Below, piece by piece: positions 16,198 through 22,460 of a stretch of 29,110 nt of DNA. The first letter of the stretch is position 1. Each line of letters begins with the position of its first letter. Source of the DNA: a virus; the IMG/VR virus record IMGVR_UViG_3300042470_000435, positions 1 through 29,110 of that record; one strand, 5' to 3'. Made by a program: the position numbers and the translations under genes. Under the pieces are notes generated by a model. It ran no database searches. It worked only from the letters and a program-made list of their open reading frames with translations, and had not been told where the DNA came from.

Positions 16198-16796
16198 GAG
16201 TACATAATTTATTTCCGACACCAATCGGATTTTTTGACATTGGCAGAGAGTTCACTAAAAAAGAATTAGATTTTATTAATGAACTTGAACAGCGCCCTAA
16301 TATGGGTAATACAACAAGTAAAAATTCTTATGTTCTTGAAGATAAAAAATTAAAAGGAATAAAAGAATTTGTAGAGCAAAGTTTGCACATATATTTGTCT
16401 ACAGTGTATGTACCAAGAAATGATCTTAGTTTAAAAATTACTCAATCTTGGTTTAATTATACTAAACCCGGACAATATCATCACAAACATGCTCATCCAA
16501 ATTCATTTGTATCTATGGTATTATACATAAATACAGATGAGAACGACAAGATATTTTTCTTTAAAGAAGGTTATACGCAGATCAAAATACCAACGGACAC
16601 GTTTAATGATTGGAATAGTGACTCCTGGTGGTTTGAAGCGAAACACGGGCAACTAATTATGTTCCCATCTTCTTTAACACATCTTGTCGAAACAAAATCT
16701 GGTTTGGACACCAGAATTAGTTTAGCTATAAATACTTTTCCGATGGGATATATCGGAGAGGACAACGATTTAACCGGGCTTCATTTAAAGGAGTAG
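16194..16796 (+). CDS. Putative 2-oxoglutarate/Fe(II)-dependent dioxygenase (1)
   Basis: 200 residues. The N-terminal LFPTPIGFFDI and the core ITQSWFNYTKPGQYHHKHAH-PNS (residues ~82-104) are typical of a 2OG-Fe(II) oxygenase family common in marine T4-like phages. Probable iron ligands are H99 or H101 in the HKHAH segment and H163 in the SSLTHLVE strand; R174 (DTRIS) would bind 2-oxoglutarate. The enzyme would couple 2-oxoglutarate decarboxylation to oxidation, often hydroxylation, of a substrate. The substrate is unknown, and candidates include virion fibre proteins given the location. An exact late-promoter-like octamer lies near its 3' end. Family assignment is good; the reaction is not known. 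Confidence 0.82.
   Translation: MRVHNLFPTPIGFFDIGREFTKKELDFINELEQRPNMGNTTSKNSYVLEDKKLKGIKEFVEQSLHIYLSTVYVPRNDLSLKITQSWFNYTKPGQYHHKHAHPNSFVSMVLYINTDENDKIFFFKEGYTQIKIPTDTFNDWNSDSWWFEAKHGQLIMFPSSLTHLVETKSGLDTRISLAINTFPMGYIGEDNDLTGLHLKE
16727..16734 (+). promoter_or_regulatory. Possible internal late promoter (TATAAATA)
   Basis: This is an exact TATAAATA inside the dioxygenase coding sequence (codons for Leu-Ala-Ile-Asn), 64 bases before the next ATG at 16799. T4 late promoters need little beyond this octamer, so it could fire. Being in coding sequence, it may be chance. Confidence 0.4.
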
Positions 16797-16798
16797 AA

Positions 16799-17170
16799 AT
16801 GGCTCATTTTGCTGAAATTGATGGTAACAATATTGTCACAAGAGTTATAGTGGTAGGTAACGCAGATACTTCTGACGCCAATGGTGTAGAAAAAGAACAT
16901 ATTGGTGCAGCATTCTGCGAAAGGCTACTTGGCGGGGTTTGGAAACAAACTTCATACAACGCTAATTTCAGAAAGAATTACGCTGGTATAGGATATTCAT
17001 ATGATGCTAACAGAGACGCATTCATTCCTCCTAAACCATTTAATTCTTGGGTAATTAACGAAGAAACATGTCGTTGGGATCCTCCAACACCAATGCCTAC
17101 AGATGGAAAGATGTACCGTTGGGATGAAGATACAACAAGCTGGGTAGAGGTAGAAACACAGCCTGCCTAA
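16799..17170 (+). CDS. Conserved marine myophage structural-region protein
   Basis: 123 residues. MAHFAEIDGNNIVTRVIVVG, the central FCERLLGGVWKQTSYN, the segment RKNYAGIGYSYDANRDAFIPP and the aromatic C-terminal half (SWVINEETCRWDPPTP) form a pattern I recognise from a protein common near tail-fibre genes of marine T4-like phages. No function is established to my knowledge. The Trp/Pro-rich C-terminal half looks like a binding domain. A ribosome site (AAGGAG) lies just upstream of the ATG. The stop is doubled (TAATAA). Confidence 0.78.
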   Translation: MAHFAEIDGNNIVTRVIVVGNADTSDANGVEKEHIGAAFCERLLGGVWKQTSYNANFRKNYAGIGYSYDANRDAFIPPKPFNSWVINEETCRWDPPTPMPTDGKMYRWDEDTTSWVEVETQPA

Positions 17171-17182
17171 TAAGAGGTTAAA

Positions 17183-18061
17183 ATGCCTGTAAAGAAAATA
17201 GTAGGCAGGGCACTTGATACCCCGTTAGACTTAGGTGGCAAAACTGTAACAGGTAATGTCACCTTTGGAAATATTTTTGCCTCCAGTATATTTGTAAATA
17301 ATGTTAGTGGTGTAACGACACAAACATTAACTACTGCTAATGTAGTAGAACTAACCAATTTATATTATACAAATGCTCGTGCAAGAACAGCACTATCAGT
17401 AACTGGTTCTGGATCATATGACAATAGTACTGGTATTATTACTATTACTGGAGGTGTCTCTTCTGTTAATGGGCAAGTTGGTGCTGTATCTTTAACAACT
17501 GCTAATATTGCTGAACAATCTAATTTGTACTATACTAATGCAAGAGCTCGAACAGCAATATCAGTAACTGGTTCTGGATCATATGATAATAGTACCGGCA
17601 TCATAACTATAACAGGTGGGGTGTCAAGTGTTGCTGGTGCAACTGGTGCAGTTTCAAATGCTCAACTGGCTGCAGGCATAGCAAATACTACAATTAGTAA
17701 TATTACTGTTGTTGGTGCAGTAGATGCTAATTATTTTTCAGAAAAAGTAACTAATGTAACAGCAAGTACTGCTAATACAACCATAGATTGGTCGTTAGGT
17801 GGTATATTTGATATGAACTTAGCAACAAGTACAACAGTAACATTTACTAATCCTCCTCCTTCTTTAAGGGCAAGAACTATATCAATTATAGTTAGACCTA
17901 CCGGATCAGGAACTAAAACTTTAACGGTTCAAAGAGCAAAATATACTGATGGAGTAGCCCCAGTATTAAGTGGACCTGGTAATATAGACATGCTATCTTT
18001 TATGACCGTAGATGGCGGAAATTCTTATTTTGGGTCATATGTTTTAGCAGCATTAGCTTAA
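17183..18061 (+). CDS. Tail-fibre-type protein with two long tandem repeats
   Basis: 292 residues. After a short N-terminal region (DTPLDLGGKTVTGNVTFGN, residues ~12-30), residues ~50-104 and ~105-155 are two close copies of the repeat TTAN-LYYTNARARTA-SVTGSGSYDNSTGIITITGG, also found in the stem at 4960. The C-terminal half is a beta domain (TIDWSLGGIFDMNLATSTTVTF...) with a pattern of alternating hydrophobics, ending in a compact region FMTVDGGNSYFGSYVLAALA. That ending resembles a domain seen at the C-terminus of several phage structural proteins. The likely role is a fibre or baseplate-associated spike; this is inferred from repeats and position. Confidence 0.8.
   Translation: MPVKKIVGRALDTPLDLGGKTVTGNVTFGNIFASSIFVNNVSGVTTQTLTTANVVELTNLYYTNARARTALSVTGSGSYDNSTGIITITGGVSSVNGQVGAVSLTTANIAEQSNLYYTNARARTAISVTGSGSYDNSTGIITITGGVSSVAGATGAVSNAQLAAGIANTTISNITVVGAVDANYFSEKVTNVTASTANTTIDWSLGGIFDMNLATSTTVTFTNPPPSLRARTISIIVRPTGSGTKTLTVQRAKYTDGVAPVLSGPGNIDMLSFMTVDGGNSYFGSYVLAALA
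17330..17656 (+). repeat. Tandem ~165-base repeat within fibre gene
   Basis: Two copies of about 165 bases (17330-17494 and 17495-17656), strongly similar at both DNA and protein level. Related copies occur at about 5050-5270 and 5460-5690 in the stem gene. Such dispersed copies are likely sites of homologous exchange between fibre genes. Confidence 0.7.
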
Positions 18062-18072
18062 CGGAGCAATAA

Positions 18073-18372
18073 ATGTTACGCAACATAGTTATACATGCAG
18101 ATTTTTCAACCCCTGCTAAAGATTTATTTTTATTAAAGAATCATTTGAAAAGAAATAAAATAGAATTTATTGATGCATTTTATCAAGAAGAATATCAAGT
18201 AAAAAGTTTCTTTGCTGGAATGACTACATCATTCGTCAAATATCTTTCCGATAATAATATAGTTATTAGTTGCCCTCTCAAAGACATTGTTATGACTGCA
18301 ATTGATGGTGGGAATCAACAAGTAATAAGAGTGGGTAAAGATTCAATCTTACAAGCAATCACTAACGGTTAA
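18073..18372 (+). CDS. Hypothetical protein
   Basis: 99 residues, not recognised. It begins MLRNIVIHADFSTPAKDLFLLKNHLKRNKIEF and has a mixed alpha/beta look with basic N-terminal and hydrophobic C-terminal halves; no signal peptide or membrane helix is seen. CGGAG lies about 7 bases before the ATG. It sits immediately before the collagen-like gene at 18377 (4-base gap), so it may serve that protein as an assembly partner. That is a guess from position only. Confidence 0.65.
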   Translation: MLRNIVIHADFSTPAKDLFLLKNHLKRNKIEFIDAFYQEEYQVKSFFAGMTTSFVKYLSDNNIVISCPLKDIVMTAIDGGNQQVIRVGKDSILQAITNG

Positions 18373-18376
18373 TTAA

Positions 18377-20350
18377 ATGGCAGGATTTGCATTAAAACGA
18401 ACTATAGTTAATGCAGGTTCATTGACAAGATCCGCTGGAACAAGTGGGTCAATATCATTACCTTTCGGTGTTAGATTGGTTAATGTTTGTCTACTTGGCA
18501 CACCTGGTAATCCCGGTAATGCTGGGTCAAATGGTGTAGCTGGGCCTGGAGGAAATGCAGGTAATTGTGGTAATCCAGGGAGTCCCGGATATAATGGCTC
18601 TGCTGGTAATGCTGGTAACGCAGGTAATCCGGGATCACAAGGAAGTCCAGGAACAAACGGTACCGGAGGTGCAGGAGGAAATGCGGGGAATCCTGGTAAC
18701 AAAGGCAATGATGGTACTAATGGTGCGGGAGGCGCAGGAGGTGCGGCAGGATCGTGTACTCACACTTTCAATAATATAGGTGGAGGTGGAGGAGGAGCTG
18801 GCGGCGGAGGTTGGACAAGTAATTTTAATGATTACAGAGTCGCTAGAACAGGCACTGATGGACTAGCAGGTATTGCTGGGAATTCTGCGCCCGGAGGAGC
18901 ACAAGGATCAGGTGGGCAGGGCATTGGAGGATCTGGTACAGGAGGTAGTACGTCTTTAACAAATGTAACTACTCCAGCAGGAAGCCCTGGAGGAGCAGGA
19001 ACTGCTGGTGCCAATGGTACTGCAGGTTCAGCTGGATCTGGGGCAACTGGAGGTTCCGCGGGCAATGCTGGTAATCCAGGTGCATCTGGCTCACCAGGAA
19101 CTGCTAATCCCGGGACACCAGGTGGTCCTGGAGGTGCGGGAGGTGCTGGATCTCCAGGAGATCCGGGTAATGCTAATCCGGATATGTATGCTCCAAACGA
19201 TTGGCCAGGTAGATTAGGAAGTTCAGGGAGTGCAGGAAGTGCTGGCACTGCTTCGACTTTTGCTAATTTTTCTGGTCCGGGAGGAAATGCAGGTAATGCA
19301 GGAAGCGCTGGCAACGCAGGACAAAAGGGCAATGATGGATACGCAGGCAACGCAGGAGGAGGAGGTGCGGCTGGAAACCCAGGTTCTTCAGGTTCTCCTG
19401 GTAATTGCGGAGTTGGTGGGCCTGGGGGTTTAGGAGAACCTGGTAATAATGGATCAAGTGGAAATAACGGTTCAGCGGGTCCTGGAGGATTGGCTGGTAA
19501 CACAGGTAGCCCAGGGGGTCAAGGTAATGCTGCAAATTTTACGGGGTGTGCCACAGGAGGAGGAGGCGCTACAGGTGGGGTAGGAGCTGGAGCTTGGACA
19601 AGTAATAGTCAAGCCCCATCTTCTGGAACGCAAGGTTTAGGGGGAAATGCTGGAGTAACTAATATACCTGGTAGAGCAGGAGGAAATGCAGGGGTTCCTT
19701 CCACTGCCAATGTTGGTTGTGGAAATTATTATACAGATACTAATGCTTTTTCTTATGCTGCTGGATTTTTTAATTATGGCAATCCTGGTTCTGGTGGATT
19801 AGGTGGTTGTGGAGGTGGTATAGTGGGGAATGCTTTTGGAACATCAAGTGATCCTAAATTTACTCATTTATTCCCAGGGAGTCCTGGATATTGGGTAGCA
19901 GGGGGCGGAGGATCAGGCGGAAATGCTGCAGGAGAAGCAGACATCTTTGGTACTGCATATACTATTTCAGGTAATCCCGGCAACACAGGAGCAGCGGGCA
20001 GTGGGGCTACATCAGCCCCTAATGATTGGCCAGGAAGAACAGGATCAGGAGGAACTCCTGGAAACAATGGAGCCTGCAATACTACTCCTCCAGCTACTTG
20101 GCCTGGAAAAGATGGCTCTCCTGGTTCAGCAGGATCTGAAGGATTCGGTGCTACAGGAGGATCAGCAGGAAATTACGGCGGTCCCGGATATTCAAACGGT
20201 GTGAATGGTTCCGGAGCAACCCCTGGGGGGCCTGGCGGATCAGCTTCTACTGCAACTTATAATTCACAAAAATTAAATTATAGAACAAATTATTCTTATT
20301 CTGTAGCACCATCTACAGGAAGCTTATCTATTTCTTGGAGTAGACAATAA
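18377..20350 (+). CDS. Collagen-like / polyglycine fibre protein
   Basis: 657 residues. The N-terminal ~40 residues form a non-repetitive beta segment (LKRTIVNAGSLTRSAGTSG, then LPFGVRLVNVCLLG). The body has glycine at nearly every third position, in units such as GNAGNPG, GSPGTNG and GAGGAGG. Asn and Ala are more common than in animal collagen, and Pro often precedes Gly. Two larger duplicated landmarks recur: a GGGGGG-WTSN segment (near residues 140 and 400) and APNDWPGR (near 272 and 553), suggesting an internal duplication of roughly 270 residues. The C-terminus is SISWSRQ. It may be a triple helix or a polyglycine-II sandwich. A role as an adhesin or tail fibre is inferred. The following genes include two prolyl-hydroxylase-type dioxygenases. 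Confidence 0.82.
   Translation: MAGFALKRTIVNAGSLTRSAGTSGSISLPFGVRLVNVCLLGTPGNPGNAGSNGVAGPGGNAGNCGNPGSPGYNGSAGNAGNAGNPGSQGSPGTNGTGGAGGNAGNPGNKGNDGTNGAGGAGGAAGSCTHTFNNIGGGGGGAGGGGWTSNFNDYRVARTGTDGLAGIAGNSAPGGAQGSGGQGIGGSGTGGSTSLTNVTTPAGSPGGAGTAGANGTAGSAGSGATGGSAGNAGNPGASGSPGTANPGTPGGPGGAGGAGSPGDPGNANPDMYAPNDWPGRLGSSGSAGSAGTASTFANFSGPGGNAGNAGSAGNAGQKGNDGYAGNAGGGGAAGNPGSSGSPGNCGVGGPGGLGEPGNNGSSGNNGSAGPGGLAGNTGSPGGQGNAANFTGCATGGGGATGGVGAGAWTSNSQAPSSGTQGLGGNAGVTNIPGRAGGNAGVPSTANVGCGNYYTDTNAFSYAAGFFNYGNPGSGGLGGCGGGIVGNAFGTSSDPKFTHLFPGSPGYWVAGGGGSGGNAAGEADIFGTAYTISGNPGNTGAAGSGATSAPNDWPGRTGSGGTPGNNGACNTTPPATWPGKDGSPGSAGSEGFGATGGSAGNYGGPGYSNGVNGSGATPGGPGGSASTATYNSQKLNYRTNYSYSVAPSTGSLSISWSRQ
20337..20340 (+). 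promoter_or_regulatory. Possible Shine-Dalgarno GGAG in Trp-Ser codons
   Basis: TGG AGT near the end of the collagen-like gene gives GGAG 9 bases before the ATG at 20350, similar to the sites at 14263 and 15931. The spacing is at the long end of the usual range. Confidence 0.45.
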
Positions 20351-20640
20351 TGGATTTATCATTTACGCATAAAGTCAAATCTATCAATATTGAGGAAGGT
20401 ACCTTTGTGGTAGAATATATTCCTAATGACCCAGAATTAATTCCTATTTCATATAATTCATATGTATATGAAAAACCTTTTTATGAAATACTCGATCAAA
20501 ATGGTAACCAAGTATACCAAAATCAAGACGATGTGCCTTTTGAAGTTAATTTAGCATATTCAATAGAAAGAGCAGCTCCACTACTTAGATGGAAACGTCA
20601 ACGATTAATGTTAGATAATCTTGATAAATTTGATTTATAA
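20350..20640 (+). CDS. Hypothetical protein following the collagen-like gene
   Basis: 96 residues, acidic in the middle and basic at the end. It starts MDLSFTHKVKSINIEEGTFVVEYIPNDPELIPIS; the centre has several aromatic residues (YNSYVYEKPFYEIL), and the C-terminus has RWKRQRL and LDKFDL. No family is recognised. The ATG overlaps the upstream TAA (TAATG), so it is probably coupled to the collagen-like gene, and it precedes the dioxygenase pair. It could be a fibre chaperone or a minor structural protein; the sequence does not decide. Confidence 0.65.
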   Translation: MDLSFTHKVKSINIEEGTFVVEYIPNDPELIPISYNSYVYEKPFYEILDQNGNQVYQNQDDVPFEVNLAYSIERAAPLLRWKRQRLMLDNLDKFDL

Positions 20641-20645
20641 GGAGA
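20639..20645 (+). promoter_or_regulatory. Strong Shine-Dalgarno AAGGAGA
   Basis: AAGGAGA begins in the upstream stop codon and ends 3 bases before the ATG at 20649. It is one of the two best ribosome sites in the window, the other being that of gp18. Confidence 0.6.
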
Positions 20646-20648
20646 TAT

Positions 20649-21245
20649 ATGAGTAATCCATGTGAATTTGAAAGTTTTATTAGAGTATATGATCAAGCTG
20701 TAAGTAGAGAATTTTGTAAAGGAATCATAGATTATTTTGAATGGTGTTCGCAAAATAATAAAACTTGGGAAAGACCAGACGGCAACAATTCAAAAGAAGA
20801 TGTTTCAGTATCATTAAATCCAATTAATTTTTGGGAAATAGATTTTACGTTTCATAATTTAACTGGTTATATAAATGAATTTAATAATAGTTTTTGGAAC
20901 GTGTGCTATCCTCAGTATTTAAAAGATTTTGACACTTTATCTAGTTTTTCTAAACATTCAATATTAAGTTATAAAATACAAAAAACAATACCATCTGGAG
21001 GATACCATGTTTGGCATTGTGAGAATGGTAATATAGAATTTAGTAGAAGAATAGGTGTTTATATATTATATCTTAATGATGTACCATCAGGAGGTGAGAC
21101 AGAATTCCTACATCAAAGTATAAGAATTCCGCCTAAAGAAGGAACACTAGTAATCTTTCCATCCTCATTTACTCATACCCACAGAGGAAACCCGCCTCTA
21201 AGGGGAACTAAATATATCATGACGGGTTGGATAGAGTTAATTTAA
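20649..21245 (+). CDS. Putative 2OG-Fe(II) dioxygenase (2), prolyl 4-hydroxylase type
   Basis: 198 residues. The C-terminal half has the double-stranded beta-helix signature: HVWHCENG gives H123-x-E125 (a Glu in place of the usual Asp), then YILYLNDVPSGGETEFL, IPPKEGTLVIFPSSFTHTHRG with the distal histidine H176 or H178, and K188 (GTKYIMTGW) as the likely 2-oxoglutarate contact. LxDVxxGGET is characteristic of prolyl 4-hydroxylase-type enzymes. The substrate is unknown; the Pro-Gly-rich collagen-like protein two genes upstream is an obvious candidate. Its stop overlaps the next ATG (TAATG), pairing it with a second dioxygenase. Family assignment is confident, but the substrate is speculative. 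Confidence 0.83.
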   Translation: MSNPCEFESFIRVYDQAVSREFCKGIIDYFEWCSQNNKTWERPDGNNSKEDVSVSLNPINFWEIDFTFHNLTGYINEFNNSFWNVCYPQYLKDFDTLSSFSKHSILSYKIQKTIPSGGYHVWHCENGNIEFSRRIGVYILYLNDVPSGGETEFLHQSIRIPPKEGTLVIFPSSFTHTHRGNPPLRGTKYIMTGWIELI

Positions 21246-21850
21246 TGTCAGTATTTCAATTTTTACCTAATAGACCGTATTATGATTGTTACACATCATT
21301 TGTAACTTGGCAAAATGGATTTACTAATGAAGAGATAGATCAAATAGTTAATTATTGTGATACAAATTTAATTTTAGAAGATGCTGAGGTTGGTGGTAAT
21401 AATATCTATTCAGTGAATCCGGGTATTAGAAGATCTAAAGTTGGTTGGATAAAAAATAATGAAGATACATTTTGGTTTTATAGTAGGTTAGCTTGGATAA
21501 CACGAGAGCTTAATTCAAAATTTTACAATTTTGATTTATATGGATTTGTAGAAGATTTTCAATACACAGTATATAATGATAATGAATCTGGACATTATGA
21601 TTGGCATACCGATTCAAGCCCTAAGGTAGACCTTCCAAGAAAATTAAGTATAGTATTACAACTTAGTTCGCCAGATGATTATGATGGTGGAGAATTAATG
21701 ATTAGACAATCAAGTACTGAAGAAACAGTATATAAAGAAAAAGGATTAATTGCGGGATTTCCTTCATATGTTCAACATAAGGTTAATCCTGTTACTAGAG
21801 GAACTAGAAAAACAATAGTAATATGGTCTGCTGGACCAGCTTTTAGATAA
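21245..21850 (+). CDS. Putative 2OG-Fe(II) dioxygenase (3), PKHD-hydroxylase type
   Basis: 201 residues starting at MSVFQFLPN. An in-frame ATG at 21227 exists, but the TAATG junction at 21245 is the usual pattern in this operon. The motifs are HYDWHTDSS (H121-x-D123, iron ligands), SIVLQLSSPDDYDGGEL, FPSYVQHKVNPVTRGTRKTIVIW (distal H178 and R188 for 2-oxoglutarate). DYDGGEL and QHxVxPVTRGxR are typical of PKHD-type hydroxylases. It is distinct in sequence from the two other dioxygenases here. The substrate is unknown; a virion protein is plausible from the location. It is the last gene before an exact late promoter at 21860. Confidence 0.85.
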   Translation: MSVFQFLPNRPYYDCYTSFVTWQNGFTNEEIDQIVNYCDTNLILEDAEVGGNNIYSVNPGIRRSKVGWIKNNEDTFWFYSRLAWITRELNSKFYNFDLYGFVEDFQYTVYNDNESGHYDWHTDSSPKVDLPRKLSIVLQLSSPDDYDGGELMIRQSSTEETVYKEKGLIAGFPSYVQHKVNPVTRGTRKTIVIWSAGPAFR

Positions 21851-21859
21851 TTCTTAATT

Positions 21860-21867
21860 TATAAATA
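21860..21867 (+). promoter_or_regulatory. T4-type late promoter (TATAAATA)
   Basis: An exact match to the T4 late promoter octamer in the 37-base gap between 21850 and 21888. Transcription would start near 21873-21874, leaving a leader of about 14 bases. The downstream ATGGAGATCACTAATG contains GGAG as ribosome site. It probably drives the genes from 21888 through the terminase. Confidence 0.78.
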
Positions 21868-21887
21868 TTAGATTATGGAGATCACTA

Positions 21888-22217
21888 ATGGCAGTTGTTT
21901 CTAATCTAGTATTAGACCAGGGAGCGGATTTTTCCGTAACCGTTTATTTCAATCAAGAAGCAGGTATACCTAAAGATTTAACAGGTTGGACATCTAGATC
22001 CCAGCTTAGAAAATCTTATTATTCTACCTCAGCAACAACAATAAGTTCTAACATATCTGATGCTTCCAATGGTGAAATAACATTATCACTAACTGCTAAT
22101 ACCACTGCTAATATTAAGGCAGGTAGATATGTTTATGATCTTGAAGTAGTTAATGCTGCATCAGTATTAAGAGTTATAGAAGGTATAATAACCGTAATGC
22201 CAGAGGTAACTAGATGA
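21888..22217 (+). CDS. Small Ig-like beta structural protein
   Basis: 109 residues. The pattern (NLVLDQGADFSVTVYF, DLTGWTSRSQLRKSYYST, NGEITLSLTANTTANIKAGRYVYDLEV, VLRVIEGIITV) is that of a single beta-sandwich. I recognise it as a recurrent small protein in the structural region of marine T4-like phages, and it resembles N-terminal domains of baseplate proteins of the BppU kind. It is the first gene after the late promoter. A baseplate or fibre-base role is likely but not established. It ends with an ATGA overlap to the next gene. Confidence 0.75.
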   Translation: MAVVSNLVLDQGADFSVTVYFNQEAGIPKDLTGWTSRSQLRKSYYSTSATTISSNISDASNGEITLSLTANTTANIKAGRYVYDLEVVNAASVLRVIEGIITVMPEVTR

Positions 22218-22438
22218 CTAATAGAGCAATAGTAGTAAACCAAGGCACTAAAAATCAAGCAGGCATAGTAGTACGAAAAAATACCGGAGATGCTATTACT
22301 CTAAATTCTTTAAAGAATGTAGACACCACAGATCTACAAGATGGATACACTTTAGTTTATGATACAGTAACAAATAAATGGATTAGCCAACAAATCACAG
22401 TAGGTACTGTGGATGCTATTGACGGTGGAACTTATTAA
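22214..22438 (+). CDS. Short structural protein ending in DGGTY
   Basis: 74 residues. A basic N-terminal half (VVRKNTGDAITL) is followed by NVDTTDLQDGYTLVYDTVTNKW, a segment common in phage fibre and whisker proteins, and a C-terminal VDAIDGGTY. The following 499-residue protein ends in the same DGGTY, suggesting a shared docking or maturation signal. It may be a small subunit of the same appendage. Its four-base overlap with the upstream gene indicates coupled translation. Confidence 0.73.
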   Translation: MTNRAIVVNQGTKNQAGIVVRKNTGDAITLNSLKNVDTTDLQDGYTLVYDTVTNKWISQQITVGTVDAIDGGTY

Positions 22439-22460
22439 AAATAATTACAGAAGGTTCTAA

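Noticed and set aside
8066-19503. Long proline-rich open frames on the minus strand within the glycine-rich genes
   Set aside because: They are complements of GGN codons; composition is explained fully by the + strand genes, they lack ribosome sites, and no other gene here is on the minus strand.
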